Shown here in pieces: positions 40,663 to 48,372 of a DNA stretch of 64,000 nt. The translations under genes were made by a program, and so were the position numbers. How positions within the stretch are numbered: position 1 is the first letter of the stretch; the number at the start of each line of letters is the position of its first letter. This DNA is from Hydractinia symbiolongicarpus (taxonomy: Eukaryota > Cnidaria > Hydrozoa > Anthoathecata > Hydractiniidae). Under the pieces are notes generated by a model. That model did no database searches, had not been told where the DNA came from, and was given only the letters and a program-made list of their open reading frames with translations. The DNA lies in NCBI RefSeq assembly GCF_029227915.1, contig NC_079875.1, forward strand, positions 21,505,001 to 21,569,000, given 5' to 3'.

Positions 40663-41930
40663 TTATTTTTTCTTTCCAACATAGGCCACGACAAAAGCAA
40701 CGGCAGCTGCGATTGCCATGTACAGGTGCTTGGATGCGTATTCGACAATTTTCGCTGCTACCCTGAGAAAGAACGATACAACCGTGCCAATGATACCAGG
40801 AAGGGCAGCACCTGCCTTGGCTGCCAAGTATTTTAGGAATTTTCCTAATCGTTCCAACTGTTTCTTTACAAATCCTTTCCCTGCGGCACTTCCCCCTGCA
40901 GCACCTCCAGCGCTTTCCCCTGTAACTGCAAGTACGATGGTGCTTATCAGTAGACCAACAGCCGACACGATACTCGCTATAGCCAGCCCCTGCTCTTTGA
41001 AGATGACCTTGAGCTTTTCAAGCAGGGATGTGTCATCTTCAGTGATCTTCATCAGCGTCTCCTTAATGACCTTCGGCTAATCAGTAGATATAACGGGTGA
41101 GTAGCCCATGTGCCTCTTGCGCAGCCTTTTTTGATCATTCAAATTTTCAATTTTTTCCTCAAGCTTTGCTATTTCCCTCTCCAAAATGGCCCCTTGTCCT
41201 TCGTCTGCCCCGGCCTTCTATGTCTCTAATTGTTTTACCTTGGCCTCTGCCTTGTTGATCTCACCATTGTATGAGATCAACTTTTTTTCCAGTAGTTTCA
41301 CATTGCCTTTGATAGTCTGTGCTGCTTGGTTAAGCCCTCTTATTTCACGTTGGGTGATATCATCCCCACAAATGAATTGTCTTGTGTAAATCTCTTCGTG
41401 TCATCTACAAATTCTTTGATACCATCTAACAAATCCATAGAAATGTCGGCCTTGACCCTCTTCACAATGACATCAACCTCTTGCCCGAGTGCCTGGACCG
41501 CTTCCCTTCTATTAGGTGTAGTGACAAAGTCAAGAAAGCCCAGGCCTCGCACGCCTGCTGTCTTCAAATCGCTTAACATCGTCTCCAGGGCTAGGAACCC
41601 CCTCTCATCCTCTCTTGTGACCCTTATATCTTTGAAATAAAGTTGATTCCCCGTCATTTCAAACTCGTTGTAATTTAATTTACGTATGGTCTCATCTAGA
41701 TATCCCAGCCTCTGATACTTACTAAGATGTGCGTAAAGATCTTTTACCTTTGATTCCATTACCTGTTCCTGTAGTTTCATAATGTTTGTCCTTGGAACAT
41801 GTTCTCCTGATGTTGAAGGCCCTGGCGTTGTTGGGGTTTTTGGCGTTGATGGATGATCTTCGGGTTTATCATCTGTCCCACCCTTCTCCTCTTCCTCAAT
41901 ATCGTGTTCAAATACTGGATTCGTCGGCAT
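40663..41930 (-). pseudogene. Conserved Polinton coiled-coil and membrane protein
   Basis: The start at 41930 follows an A/T-rich leader (TATTTAAAAATAAAG). N-terminal 50 residues are acidic and Pro/Thr/Ser-rich (STPKTPTTPGPSTSGE). A helical domain follows (GFLALETMLSDLKTAGVRGL). The frame is lost near 41340, and a coiled-coil-like Glu/Lys-rich stretch continues in other frames to about 41060. The C-terminal 129 codons (41052-40663) read DTSLLEKLKVIFKEQGLAIA then SIVSAVGLLISTIVLAVTG, a Gly-rich linker, AALPGIIGTVVSFFLRVAAK and a final hydrophobic helix before KKK. Two or more membrane segments are visible. The coiled coil, I-F-K-E-Q-G and double hydrophobic tail recur in cnidarian Polintons. 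Function unknown. Confidence 0.65.
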
Positions 41931-41958
41931 CTTTATTTTTAAATATCCTTATAAATAA
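41931..41958. promoter_or_regulatory. Bidirectional A/T-rich promoter between MCP and coiled-coil genes
   Basis: The 28 bp between the divergent start codons contains TTTTTAAATATCC and CCTTATAAATAA. TATA-like words also precede 3726 (TATAATAAAA), the gene at 48282 (ACAATAAATAGG) and the gene at 52386 (AGAATAAAGAG). Initiation here is inferred. Confidence 0.45.
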
Positions 41959-43154
41959 ATGAGTGCATTCGGAACTATATTGGACCCCTACGCAGAGACG
42001 AAGCAGCTCTTCGGTATCAAAGGTCGAAAGCAACGTGTTCAAATCAGTAACATATCCTCTACATTTAATCAAAATGAGGACTTGTACGTGGATATCCCGA
42101 ACATGCGACAGGACGAGGTTATTTTTCCGGGGAGTATTAAACTCCTATTTGACTTTGAAGTGACGGATACGAATACGAAACGCACCATCGTTTCAAATAT
42201 TGGCAAAAGCCTGGTGCGGGACTTACGTATCACTTTGAATGGCAACGAGGTGCAAATAATAATGATTTCAACACCTTCGCAGTCTACCGGGATCTCTGGC
42301 TACCCAAATTTGATCGTGACAATAACCTGATTTTAGAGGGGATCAACCCCAACGACGGGACCATCCGGGCTCTGCAGGTAAAGGCCACTGGCCATGTCGG
42401 TACAGATGAAGAAAAGGTCATTGTTGCAGGCTATGGCAACACCTTCTGTATACCACTGGGCAAGATTTTTGAACTCACCGGAGACCTACCTTTTTATCCA
42501 GCTAGTTTATATGACAGACTCCAGTTTGCCCTACATTTTGCGTCATATAGCGACGTCATCAAAGATGGGGGTACGGCAGCCTCTGGATCTACGGCAGCCG
42601 TGGCAGCGGATGCTGCGTACAAAATCACTAATATCAAGTTGAAGTTTGACAAGATCACTCACGAGGGTCTTGCAAGCGCCATGATGTCCCGGTATGCAGG
42701 ACTAGCACTACCCTCTGAACGGATACTCCGTAGTAAGGTGGTCACCATGAAAAATGTTGATACAAGCTACAACCTTCAAGTTGATACCCCAGCCAAGAGT
42801 CTCAAAGGTGTCTTGCTACTCTTCGTGGACCCCTCAAAGGTGAAGGCTTATTTAGGCGTCAACGAGGTGTTCTACAATCCCTAAATCACCAAGATAAGCG
42901 TTACAGTCAAGGGTGAGCCCAACGAGCTGTACTCTCATGCCATGTTACCCAAAGACCATTCGGAGCAGATTGTGAACCTCTTCGGCAGTCACGACTCTAA
43001 CGTCACGATTGGCCAATTCTTCAACGAGAGGTATGCGCTGTTTGTGGACTTCAGAGCAAGCCCGGACCACACCCTGCATGGTAGTGGTAGACCTTTACAA
43101 CGCCTGTTGAATATCTTAGACGGCCGTTATCATTCGGTGGAGTACTATTACTAG
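41959..43154 (+). pseudogene. MCP: Polinton major capsid protein (double-jelly-roll type), broken
   Basis: Capsid shell protein. The first 100 codons read well: LDPYAETKQLFGIKGRKQRV, SNISSTFNQNEDLYVDIPNM, then FPGSIKLLFDFEVTD and LRITLNGNEVQ. A frameshift follows near 42255. The next frame contains DLWLPKFDRDNLILEGINPN, NTFCIPLGKIFELTGDLPFY, DRLQFALHFASYSDV and VDTPAKSLKGVLLLFVDPSK. A stop at 42882-42884 lies just after EVFYNP, and the same frame continues to NERYALFVDFRASPDHTLHG. It ends with NILDGRYHSVEYYY directly after GSGRPLQ, shorter than I would expect, so an internal deletion of roughly 40 codons is likely near 43100. These blocks are characteristic of the Polinton MCP. Non-functional. 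The gene is divergent from the coiled-coil membrane protein. Confidence 0.85.
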
Positions 43155-43168
43155 TGACCACAATCAAC

Positions 43169-43775
43169 ATGGAAAACAAGAGCTGCCAAAAATGTAAACA
43201 CTTTCTTCCCCCGAACCATTTTAGGATCAAGGGGAAAGGTCAAACGACAAAAACATGCGTCAAATGCCTTAATATTACCAAAGCGTCAATGGAGCGTACA
43301 AGGTGCCCGCATGAAAGACGAAGATCCCAATGCAAAGACTGCAAGGGCAGAGGTATCTGCAGAGAGCATGGTAGGCTAAGATCTTGTTGCAAAGACTGCG
43401 GGGGAGGTCATATCTGCGACCATAAAAAAAGGAGACTGCGTTGCCCCATTTGCAATCCTCCCGGACATCTCGCTTCTGTTGTACGATGCCGAACCCGCAA
43501 AGCTTTACAGGAAAACAAGGAGCTCAGGTTCTCATGAGTACCTTGGATGCGACATAGCTACGCTTCGGGTCCATATCGAGGCTCAGTTTTCTGAGGGTAT
43601 GACCTGGGAAAATTATGGAGAGTGGCACATTGATCACAAGGTGCCAATTAAATATAGAGAAAATGGCAATGATCCGTCGCTTGCTGAGGTAGCGAAAAGA
43701 TTGCACTATACCAACACGCAACCTATGTGGGCAAGTGAGAACATGTCAAAACGCAATCGTTTCGTCTCAGAATAA
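43169..43775 (+). pseudogene. HNH homing-type endonuclease with Cys-rich repeats, one frameshift
   Basis: N-terminal zinc-ribbon-like region (CQKCKHFLPPNHFRI, KTCVKCLN), then repeats of the type H-x6-C-x-x-C-x-G-x-x-x-C (HERRRSQCKDCKGRGIC, HGRLRSCCKDCGGGHIC, HKKRRLRCPIC). The frame shifts near 43490, and the nuclease part is in the next frame: EYLGCDIATLRVHIEAQFSE, then WENYGEWHIDHKVPI with the H-x-D-H catalytic core, LHYTNTQPMWASENMSKRNR. Such nucleases are frequent self-mobile genes in large DNA viruses. It sits between the capsid and small membrane protein genes. A second fragment of the same kind is at 47125-47190. The ATG at 43169 is preferred over an upstream GTG. Probably inactive because of the frameshift. 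Confidence 0.75.
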
Positions 43776-43794
43776 AAAAGCAACTCTCGCTATC

Positions 43795-44190
43795 ATGGCA
43801 GGGGGCGCGCTAATTAACGCACTCGCATTCAGCGGTACAAATCTCCTATTCAGTAACCTTGTAGGACACGGCGAAGCGGAGCGCAAGAGACATGATAGGG
43901 CGATGGAACAACTACAGAGCGCTCAGGCTCAATGGGTAGACAGGCTAAGATCGAATGGTTCAACAAACAAAGGCAATTACAAATACAGGCTGGAAAGAGC
44001 CTGAGAGAGCTTGAAGATGACATGTACAAGTACTACATAGCCTCGAACGATAAGGTTCCAAAATTGTCGGATTATTATACACTCTCGAAGCAGCAAGAAA
44101 GCGGTGAATTGACCTTCATCGTTGGCTCCTTGTCTCTGGGGTTTGTGTCTGTAAGAATGTTTTTATGTAATAAAGACATATCAAAAGCAC
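43795..44190 (+). pseudogene. Small Polinton protein with two hydrophobic ends
   Basis: Starts MAGGALINALAFSGTNLLFS (43795; N-terminal hydrophobic segment), then GEAERKRHDRAMEQLQSAQA. A frameshift near 43930 leads to AKIEWFNKQRQLQIQAGKSL, the block VPKLSDYYTLSKQQESGELT, and a second hydrophobic segment FIVGSLSLGFVSVRMFL. The order hydrophobic, R-H-D-x-A-x-x-x-L-Q-x-A-Q, L-S-D-(F/Y)-Y, hydrophobic recurs in cnidarian Polintons next to capsid genes. A membrane or minor virion role is inferred. Its stop codon is lost in this frame, so it reads on into the integrase N-terminus. Confidence 0.6.
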
Positions 44191-45155
44191 AAACTGTTAC
44201 TGAAGAAGAGACGAGAAAATTAAGCAATGTCTACTACACTCCAGAGCATCTATAGAACGGACGAAAAGCCATCAAATTGCTAGCCTCAGAAGCTGGCCTA
44301 TCCGAAAAGAAGGTCACTCACTGGCTGTCTAGACAACTGTTGTTTCTCCGGCATATTCGGGGTCCGAAACGTATCGATTACCCCCACTTCAGTATTACAA
44401 GACCGAACGAGATGCACCAGTTTGACATCCTGTACATGCCTCACGACAGGCTGTATGGAAATACGTACCAGTACATTCAGACAGGCATTGATGTAGCCTC
44501 GAGATATAAATTCGCAAGGCCTCTGCGCACGAAGTTAGCGAAGTCGCGGATATGTTAAAGGACATTTTCAAAGCAGGACCTCTTCGATACCCAAAAATCT
44601 TCCAGTGTGATAACGGCTCCGAATTCAAGTCAAGTGTAACAAAATTGCTAGAGGACAAGGGAGTGGAGATTAAGAGGGCTACCACCAAGTATCACCACAA
44701 GTTCACAACTTTTGTAGAGTCTTACAACAAAGTACTCGCGGAAAGACTCTTCAAGCCCCAAGATACGCAAGAGTTGGTTTCTAACGAGACGTCTAGTACA
44801 TGGGTGAAACACTTGTACACTATCGTAAAAAGTCTCAATAATACCAAGACTGCCATGATCGGTATGAAGCCCTCGAAGGCTATGAAGTTGGATGATGTAC
44901 CGCTTACAAAAGGGCAGCAATACCCTGAGGAAAAACCCTTACCTGAGGATGGTTTATATCTCTATCTGCTACAACCAGGAGAGGAGCAACTGACGCCTTT
45001 TGGAGCAAACATACTTACAGATTGGATCGTATCGTAGCGGGTAGTCGTGTTTTATACTATTTTAAAGACGGGCCTGAAAGAAGCTTCGTGTCGGAAGAAC
45101 TCATGCTGATTCCTGAAGATGTCGAAGTATCCCCAGAGGGTGTTAGGGATTGGTA
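44190..45155 (+). pseudogene. INT: Polinton retroviral-type integrase, broken
   Basis: Catalyses insertion of element DNA. The N-terminus EEETRKLSNVYYTPEHL ends at a stop (44253-44255), and the same frame resumes with LASEAGLSEKKVTHWLSRQL. The rve core follows: NEMHQFDILYMPHDRLYGN with the first Asp, GIDVASRYKFARPLR, a frameshift near 44545, then KIFQCDNGSEFK with the second Asp, and TTFVESYNK with the Glu exactly 35 residues later (D,D-35-E). All three catalytic residues are therefore present. WVKHLYTIVKSLNNT and EDGLYLYLLQPGEEQL follow. A second frameshift near 45020 precedes the C-terminal SEELMLIPEDVEVSPEGV, with the stop at 45153-45155. A TAATTTT hairpin lies 23 bp after it. One stop and two frameshifts make it inactive. 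Confidence 0.85.
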
Positions 45156-45177
45156 GGACCCCTCACTTTTTTTCCTA

Positions 45178-45210
45178 TAATTTTTACTACTTACAAGAGT
45201 AGTAAAATTA
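45178..45210. terminator. Hairpin between integrase and KilA/BRO-type gene (TAATTTTACTA family)
   Basis: TAATTTTTACTAC pairs with GTAGTAAAATTA around TTACAAGA, with one bulge. It lies between the convergent 3' ends at 45155 and 45219. The stem sequence is shared with the perfect hairpin at 46071-46097. Confidence 0.55.
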
Positions 45211-45218
45211 GTGCCTCT

Positions 45219-46036
45219 CTAGTCTGCTAGTGCTGGAACACCCAGGTCATACAAGTCGTCTCGGGTAAGATCAATAAGCCTGAAATGATTTATATAACGC
45301 TCCACATGCTCCTCCTCTTCAAGCCGATTAAAGGCGTGTATACCGTTGGGGTTGTCTATGACTACAATCTCCTCCGTGCCTGGGTAGTTGTCCTTGAACC
45401 AACATCTCTTAGTCTTGATGTTACGCCTCTGAACACGCGTGCAGTAATAGGGAAGATGATGGTACTCATCGTCGTCCTGTGCGCTGTGCTTACGTTGAAT
45501 TATAATGACGTTGTTCTTACCTAGATCTTGGGCATGTGGTACATGTCTTTCTCGAAGCCTTGCATTTTTCTGGGTCTGTGCTGCAAGTTGTCGATCCCTG
45601 TCCTCAAGTTCATCCCCCAACACCACGAGCTGTTTGTCTTTATCGTCTAGATCATCCTCGAGTATAGTGACAGCAATATCCCTGTCTTCCATGGTCCCCT
45701 GTAATTTTTCCACCCCCTTTCCAACCAACCATTTTGTCAAAGCTACGGCCCTGTGCTTTCTTGACTTGACAACAATTTCCAAGGCCCCGCTGTGATAAAG
45801 ACATCGTGCGGATTTTTCGTTTTTCCAAAGGGGATGGTGGCACCACCCCTTTTTCCTATAATTTCTTGCCTTGTTGTGGTTTCCTCAGCCAAATATTGAA
45901 AATTGCACTTTATATTAGCAATACCTAAACGCCTACCAAGATCAGCTCTTTTGAACAGAGGCTGATTTTGTTCTTCGAACAGAATTTCGATGGCTCCTGC
46001 GGACAAGGCGTTAAATAGCGAAAGTTGCGAAGACAT
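45219..46036 (-). pseudogene. KilA-N/BRO (MSV199-type) protein with conserved C-terminal domain
   Basis: DNA-binding-type protein of large DNA viruses and Polintons. The start at 46036 gives MSSQLSLFNALSAGAIEILF, then FKRADLGRRLGIANIK as in MSV199/BRO N-domains. The frame shifts near 45785. The second part has SRKHRAVALTKWLVGKGVEK, a coiled coil of Asp/Glu/Leu/Gln (about 45690-45600), and a C-terminal domain PYYCTRVQRRNIKTKRCWFK then NPNGIHAFNRLEEEEHVERY and HFRLIDLTRDDLYDLGVPAL, which resembles DUF3627-like tails paired with MSV199 in insect DNA viruses. The role, probably regulation of element DNA, is unknown. Hairpins lie at both sides. One frameshift only. Confidence 0.7.
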
Positions 46037-46070
46037 TTCTAATATACAAAGGGTCAGAGGTTTTCACCTG

Positions 46071-46097
46071 TAATTTTACTATCGGGTAGTAAAATTA
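46071..46097. terminator. Perfect 11-bp-stem hairpin after the ATPase gene
   Basis: TAATTTTACTA (46071-46081) pairs perfectly with TAGTAAAATTA (46087-46097), loop TCGGG. It lies downstream of the minus-strand ATPase gene (stop at 46138) and upstream of the next minus-strand gene. Same stem as the hairpin at 45178. Confidence 0.6.
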
Positions 46098-46137
46098 ACG
46101 TCGATAAGTGAGGGGTTCAGAGCCCCTCCCCCACAAG

Positions 46138-46694
46138 TCACTCTAGAACCTTGTATTCTCTAGGATATTCCAACCTAACGTACAGGCACGCATGCTTGGA
46201 TTTTTTCAGCTCAGCCTTGATCTCGCACCAGTCGTGAATCATATTAGTCTCTTCGTCTATCATTTTCATATCTGAACGTTCGTGAGGGTACCGCATGAAG
46301 AGCTGTTTCTTCTGCCTTCGAAGGTTCTTAGGCAAAGCAGTGTACGACTGGGTTAGTAGCCACAGGCTAGGTTTCCTATGCCGGCCGCTAACTGCGAGCT
46401 CAAGTAGGGACTGTCGCCGCTTGTCGAGAGTCTCGTCGGCTATACAGTCGTCAACGACGAATAAGGTCTCTTCACCTGCCAGCAGCGATGATAATTTCGC
46501 TATCCATTCAAAAAGTTGATCCTTGGGGTCAGAAACACATATTTGTCGCGCCAGAGCGAGGCCCTTTCTAAATAGGTAGTATTCCATCGTATAGTAGGGC
46601 ACAGTATCACGATATTGTAAAAATGTTGTCTATATTCATTTTCAAGCAGATCTAGAACACGTGAAGATTGCCGTATGTGGATCTCTAACAACAT
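46138..46694 (-). pseudogene. Genome-packaging ATPase (FtsK/HerA, A32-like), P-loop missing
   Basis: Would drive DNA into the capsid. The upstream frame (46694-46500) has VLDLLENEYRQHFYNIVILC then PTIRWNTTYLERAS, the region just after Walker A in this family. No G-x-x-G-x-G-K-[ST] is visible: the residues before VLDLLENEY are HIRQSSR. After a frameshift near 46590, the second part shows LLAGEETLFVVDDCIADETL (Walker B, hydrophobic run plus D-D), RRQSLLELAVSGRHRKPSLW and LTQSYTALPKNLRRQKKQLF (sensor region). The protein is about 60 residues short at the N-terminus compared with what I expect. Loss of the P-loop plus the frameshift make it inactive. Confidence 0.75.
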
Positions 46695-46712
46695 CCAACA
46701 TTTTATTGATAA

Positions 46713-47096
46713 CTACCGTTTTTTATCATGAATCTTCGGATATATCGCAATATAGGTAGAACATACCCAAACGCCTCCATGGTTACTAACAAGAGACCCC
46801 TGGCAGGCAGGGCAGAACTTGGTCTTTAGAGTCTTATATTCGAGGGGTAGGGGGTCAAACGATAGCTTACCATCCAGGCAGCGCAGGGCATTGCTATACC
46901 TCTTAAAAAGGCGCGCCTTTTCCTGAGAAACAGGGCAAGGCTTGGGGTTAAAGAAGAGTCCCTTGATGGGTATTTTCAACAGTTCAATGTACCGAGGTAC
47001 GATGTCGTATATGAACAGGGTGTAAAGACGTAGGTAATTTTCATCCTGCAGGGTACCTTTAATTTCTCTATCTATTCTGATGGGGTCTAGATCCAT
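46713..47096 (-). CDS. Small zinc-ribbon protein of element 2, function unknown
   Basis: A 127-codon frame beginning MDLDPIRIDREIKGTLQDEN, with a C-terminal FCPACQGSLVSNHGGVWVC: a C-x-x-C pair, then His and a single Cys, so one ligand of a canonical zinc ribbon may be lost (the following residues are STYIAIYPK). The middle is helical (LYTLFIYDIVPRYIELLKIP). The start follows ACAATAA. It lies between the ATPase and membrane-protein genes on the same strand. I do not recognise the family. Confidence 0.5.
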   Translation of the reverse strand: MDLDPIRIDREIKGTLQDENYLRLYTLFIYDIVPRYIELLKIPIKGLFFNPKPCPVSQEKARLFKRYSNALRCLDGKLSFDPLPLEYKTLKTKFCPACQGSLVSNHGGVWVCSTYIAIYPKIHDKKR

Positions 47097-47124
47097 TTAT
47101 TGTTTCACGCCTATTCCGTAATGT

Positions 47125-47190
47125 ATCGATTGGAGTACCTACGTTGCGATATCGCTACGCTGGGGGTCCATATTGACTCGTTTTTGCCCT
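47125..47190 (+). pseudogene. Fragment of a second HNH endonuclease
   Basis: On the plus strand RLEYLRCDIATLGVHIDS corresponds closely to EYLGCDIATLRVHIEAQ of the HNH gene at 43169-43775. DNA similarity is obvious (GAGTACCT...TGCGATAT against GAGTACCT...TGCGACAT). No H-x-D-H core follows. It is a relic in the gap between two minus-strand genes. Confidence 0.65.
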
Positions 47191-47220
47191 TAGGGACAAA
47201 CACGGGTTTTACTGGACGGT

Positions 47221-47772
47221 CTACTTAGGAGGTATCAAGGACCTCTTATACCAAACCTGCTTGATCGCGTAGTCGTCGAATAGGATCGCTCCAGTCATAT
47301 AGCCGGCGAGCTTCAGACCGTCTTCCAGGTCCATCTTAGCCCCCGGCCTAGAAACTCCCAGCGCCTTTTTTGCGCCCAGGGCTATAAGAATTGTATAGGA
47401 TACTAGCCTGACGGACTCCCAGAGGAAATCAATGACCTGTGTTTCATGTGGGGTAATGTTTGCCTTGTCGGCTGTACCCTGTTGGATCTCGGGGGAGGTT
47501 TTGTGAGATTCTCCACCATTTTTTCCAAATCTGTACCATACTCCAACTCCTATCGCAAGTACGGCCAAAGTACCTACACTGTAAAGGTAGAATGACTGTA
47601 CGGAACGTGCAGAAGAGGCTTTGACTGTAGCCTCTACAGTACCCTCTTGTTGTCTAAGTTCTTCCTTCCTGTTCTTCATCAGTGCCGCCAATTTGTGGCC
47701 TTGGGCCACACGCCCCGGATGCTTTACTGGCCTTGTTATGATTCGCTCTTCTTGTCTCTCTTCTTCAGTCAT
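47221..47772 (-). CDS. KHPGRVAQGH membrane protein fused to a second membrane module
   Basis: An intact 183-codon frame. N-terminus EERIITRPVKHPGRVAQGHK and KNRKEELRQQEGTVEATVKA match element 1 (8225-8607). The first hydrophobic segment is FYLYSVGTLAVLAIGVGVWY. After a Lys/Pro linker a second module begins near HETQVIDFLWESVRLVSYTI, with LIALGAKKALG, then AKMDLEDGLKLAGYMTGAIL and DDYAIKQ. In element 1 the protein instead stops after its first module (DFFKMK), and the next gene starts separately at 8621. A gene fusion by deletion of the intervening stop is therefore likely. The start lies inside a 10-bp-stem hairpin. Likely membrane-associated virion proteins; the role is inferred. Confidence 0.65.
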   Translation of the reverse strand: MTEEERQEERIITRPVKHPGRVAQGHKLAALMKNRKEELRQQEGTVEATVKASSARSVQSFYLYSVGTLAVLAIGVGVWYRFGKNGGESHKTSPEIQQGTADKANITPHETQVIDFLWESVRLVSYTILIALGAKKALGVSRPGAKMDLEDGLKLAGYMTGAILFDDYAIKQVWYKRSLIPPK

Positions 47773-47806
47773 TTATCTTAAAGCTCTGAAAGGTTATAAG
47801 ATAAAT
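47771..47806. terminator. Hairpin at the 5' edge of the membrane-protein gene (ATCTTA family)
   Basis: ATTTATCTTA (47771-47780) pairs perfectly with TAAGATAAAT (47797-47806). It overlaps the start of the 47221-47772 gene and lies just after the 3' end of the preceding minus-strand gene (stop at 47819). Stem words match the hairpin at 37194. A second 6-bp palindrome, GATCCT-CA-AGGATC, spans the stop at 47814-47827. Confidence 0.5.
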
Positions 47807-47818
47807 TTTACATGATCC

Positions 47819-48282
47819 TCAAGGATCTTTTTCCTTCCCCTCCGCTTCATCCTCTTTTTTGTTCATATGCCTCGCGGTATGTCCAACCACTGAGATGGGC
47901 GCTAGACACCTCCCAATTGTGCAATAGACGAGGATCCCCAAATCCGTCATGCTATCCCTAATTATAGCGTCCTTTTCGATATCCCTACGCAAATCCTCAA
48001 CGCTGAAAAGGGGGATTGGAAATTGCGTGGAGATCGTTCCACGCAATTTTCAATCCCCTTTTTCCTGAAAATCTCGTTGAACGTACTCGGCATGTACCTT
48101 GTCGATGGCCTGATCAGGAGCCTTGTCGACAAAGCCCTCGTTACATTTTTTGGGTAAGAGATGTCCTTTGCCTTTCCTCAGGGCCTCCTTTAGGACCTGG
48201 CGTTTATCAGTAGGTTTTTCAACATGTTCAAAGCATGATTCTGCAGAGGCTTCGTCAAATATATTCGCTAGCTGACTCATCC
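47819..48282 (-). pseudogene. Small conserved Polinton protein after PolB, disrupted by a palindrome
   Basis: The start at 48282 (MSQLANIFDEASAESCFEHV) follows ACAATAAATAGG. It continues with KKCNEGFVDKAPDQAIDKVH and AEYVQRDFQEKG. At 48061-48007 the coding sequence is replaced by a near-perfect palindrome. The frame then resumes as FSVEDLRRDIEKDAIIRDSM and TDLGILVYCTIGRCLAPIS, ending KEKDP. Compared with element 1 (7510-7923), about 30 codons between EYVQR and the L-R-x-D block are missing. A weak hydrophobic segment is near the C-terminus. Function unknown; its conserved place after PolB suggests a replication-linked or virion role. Confidence 0.65.
48007..48061. repeat. Near-perfect 24-bp palindrome replacing coding sequence
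   Basis: The left arm AAAGGGGGATTGGAAATTGC... (48007-48031) and the right arm (48037-48061) are complementary except for one bulge and one mismatch, around loop GATCG. It sits exactly where element 1 has about 95 bp of normal coding sequence. Confidence 0.85.
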
Positions 48283-48372
48283 TATTTATTGTACAGCGAT
48301 ATTGAAAAAAATAAAACGCGATTAGGGTATAAGGTAGAAGTATAGCAATATACAAACACACTTCCATGGTTT

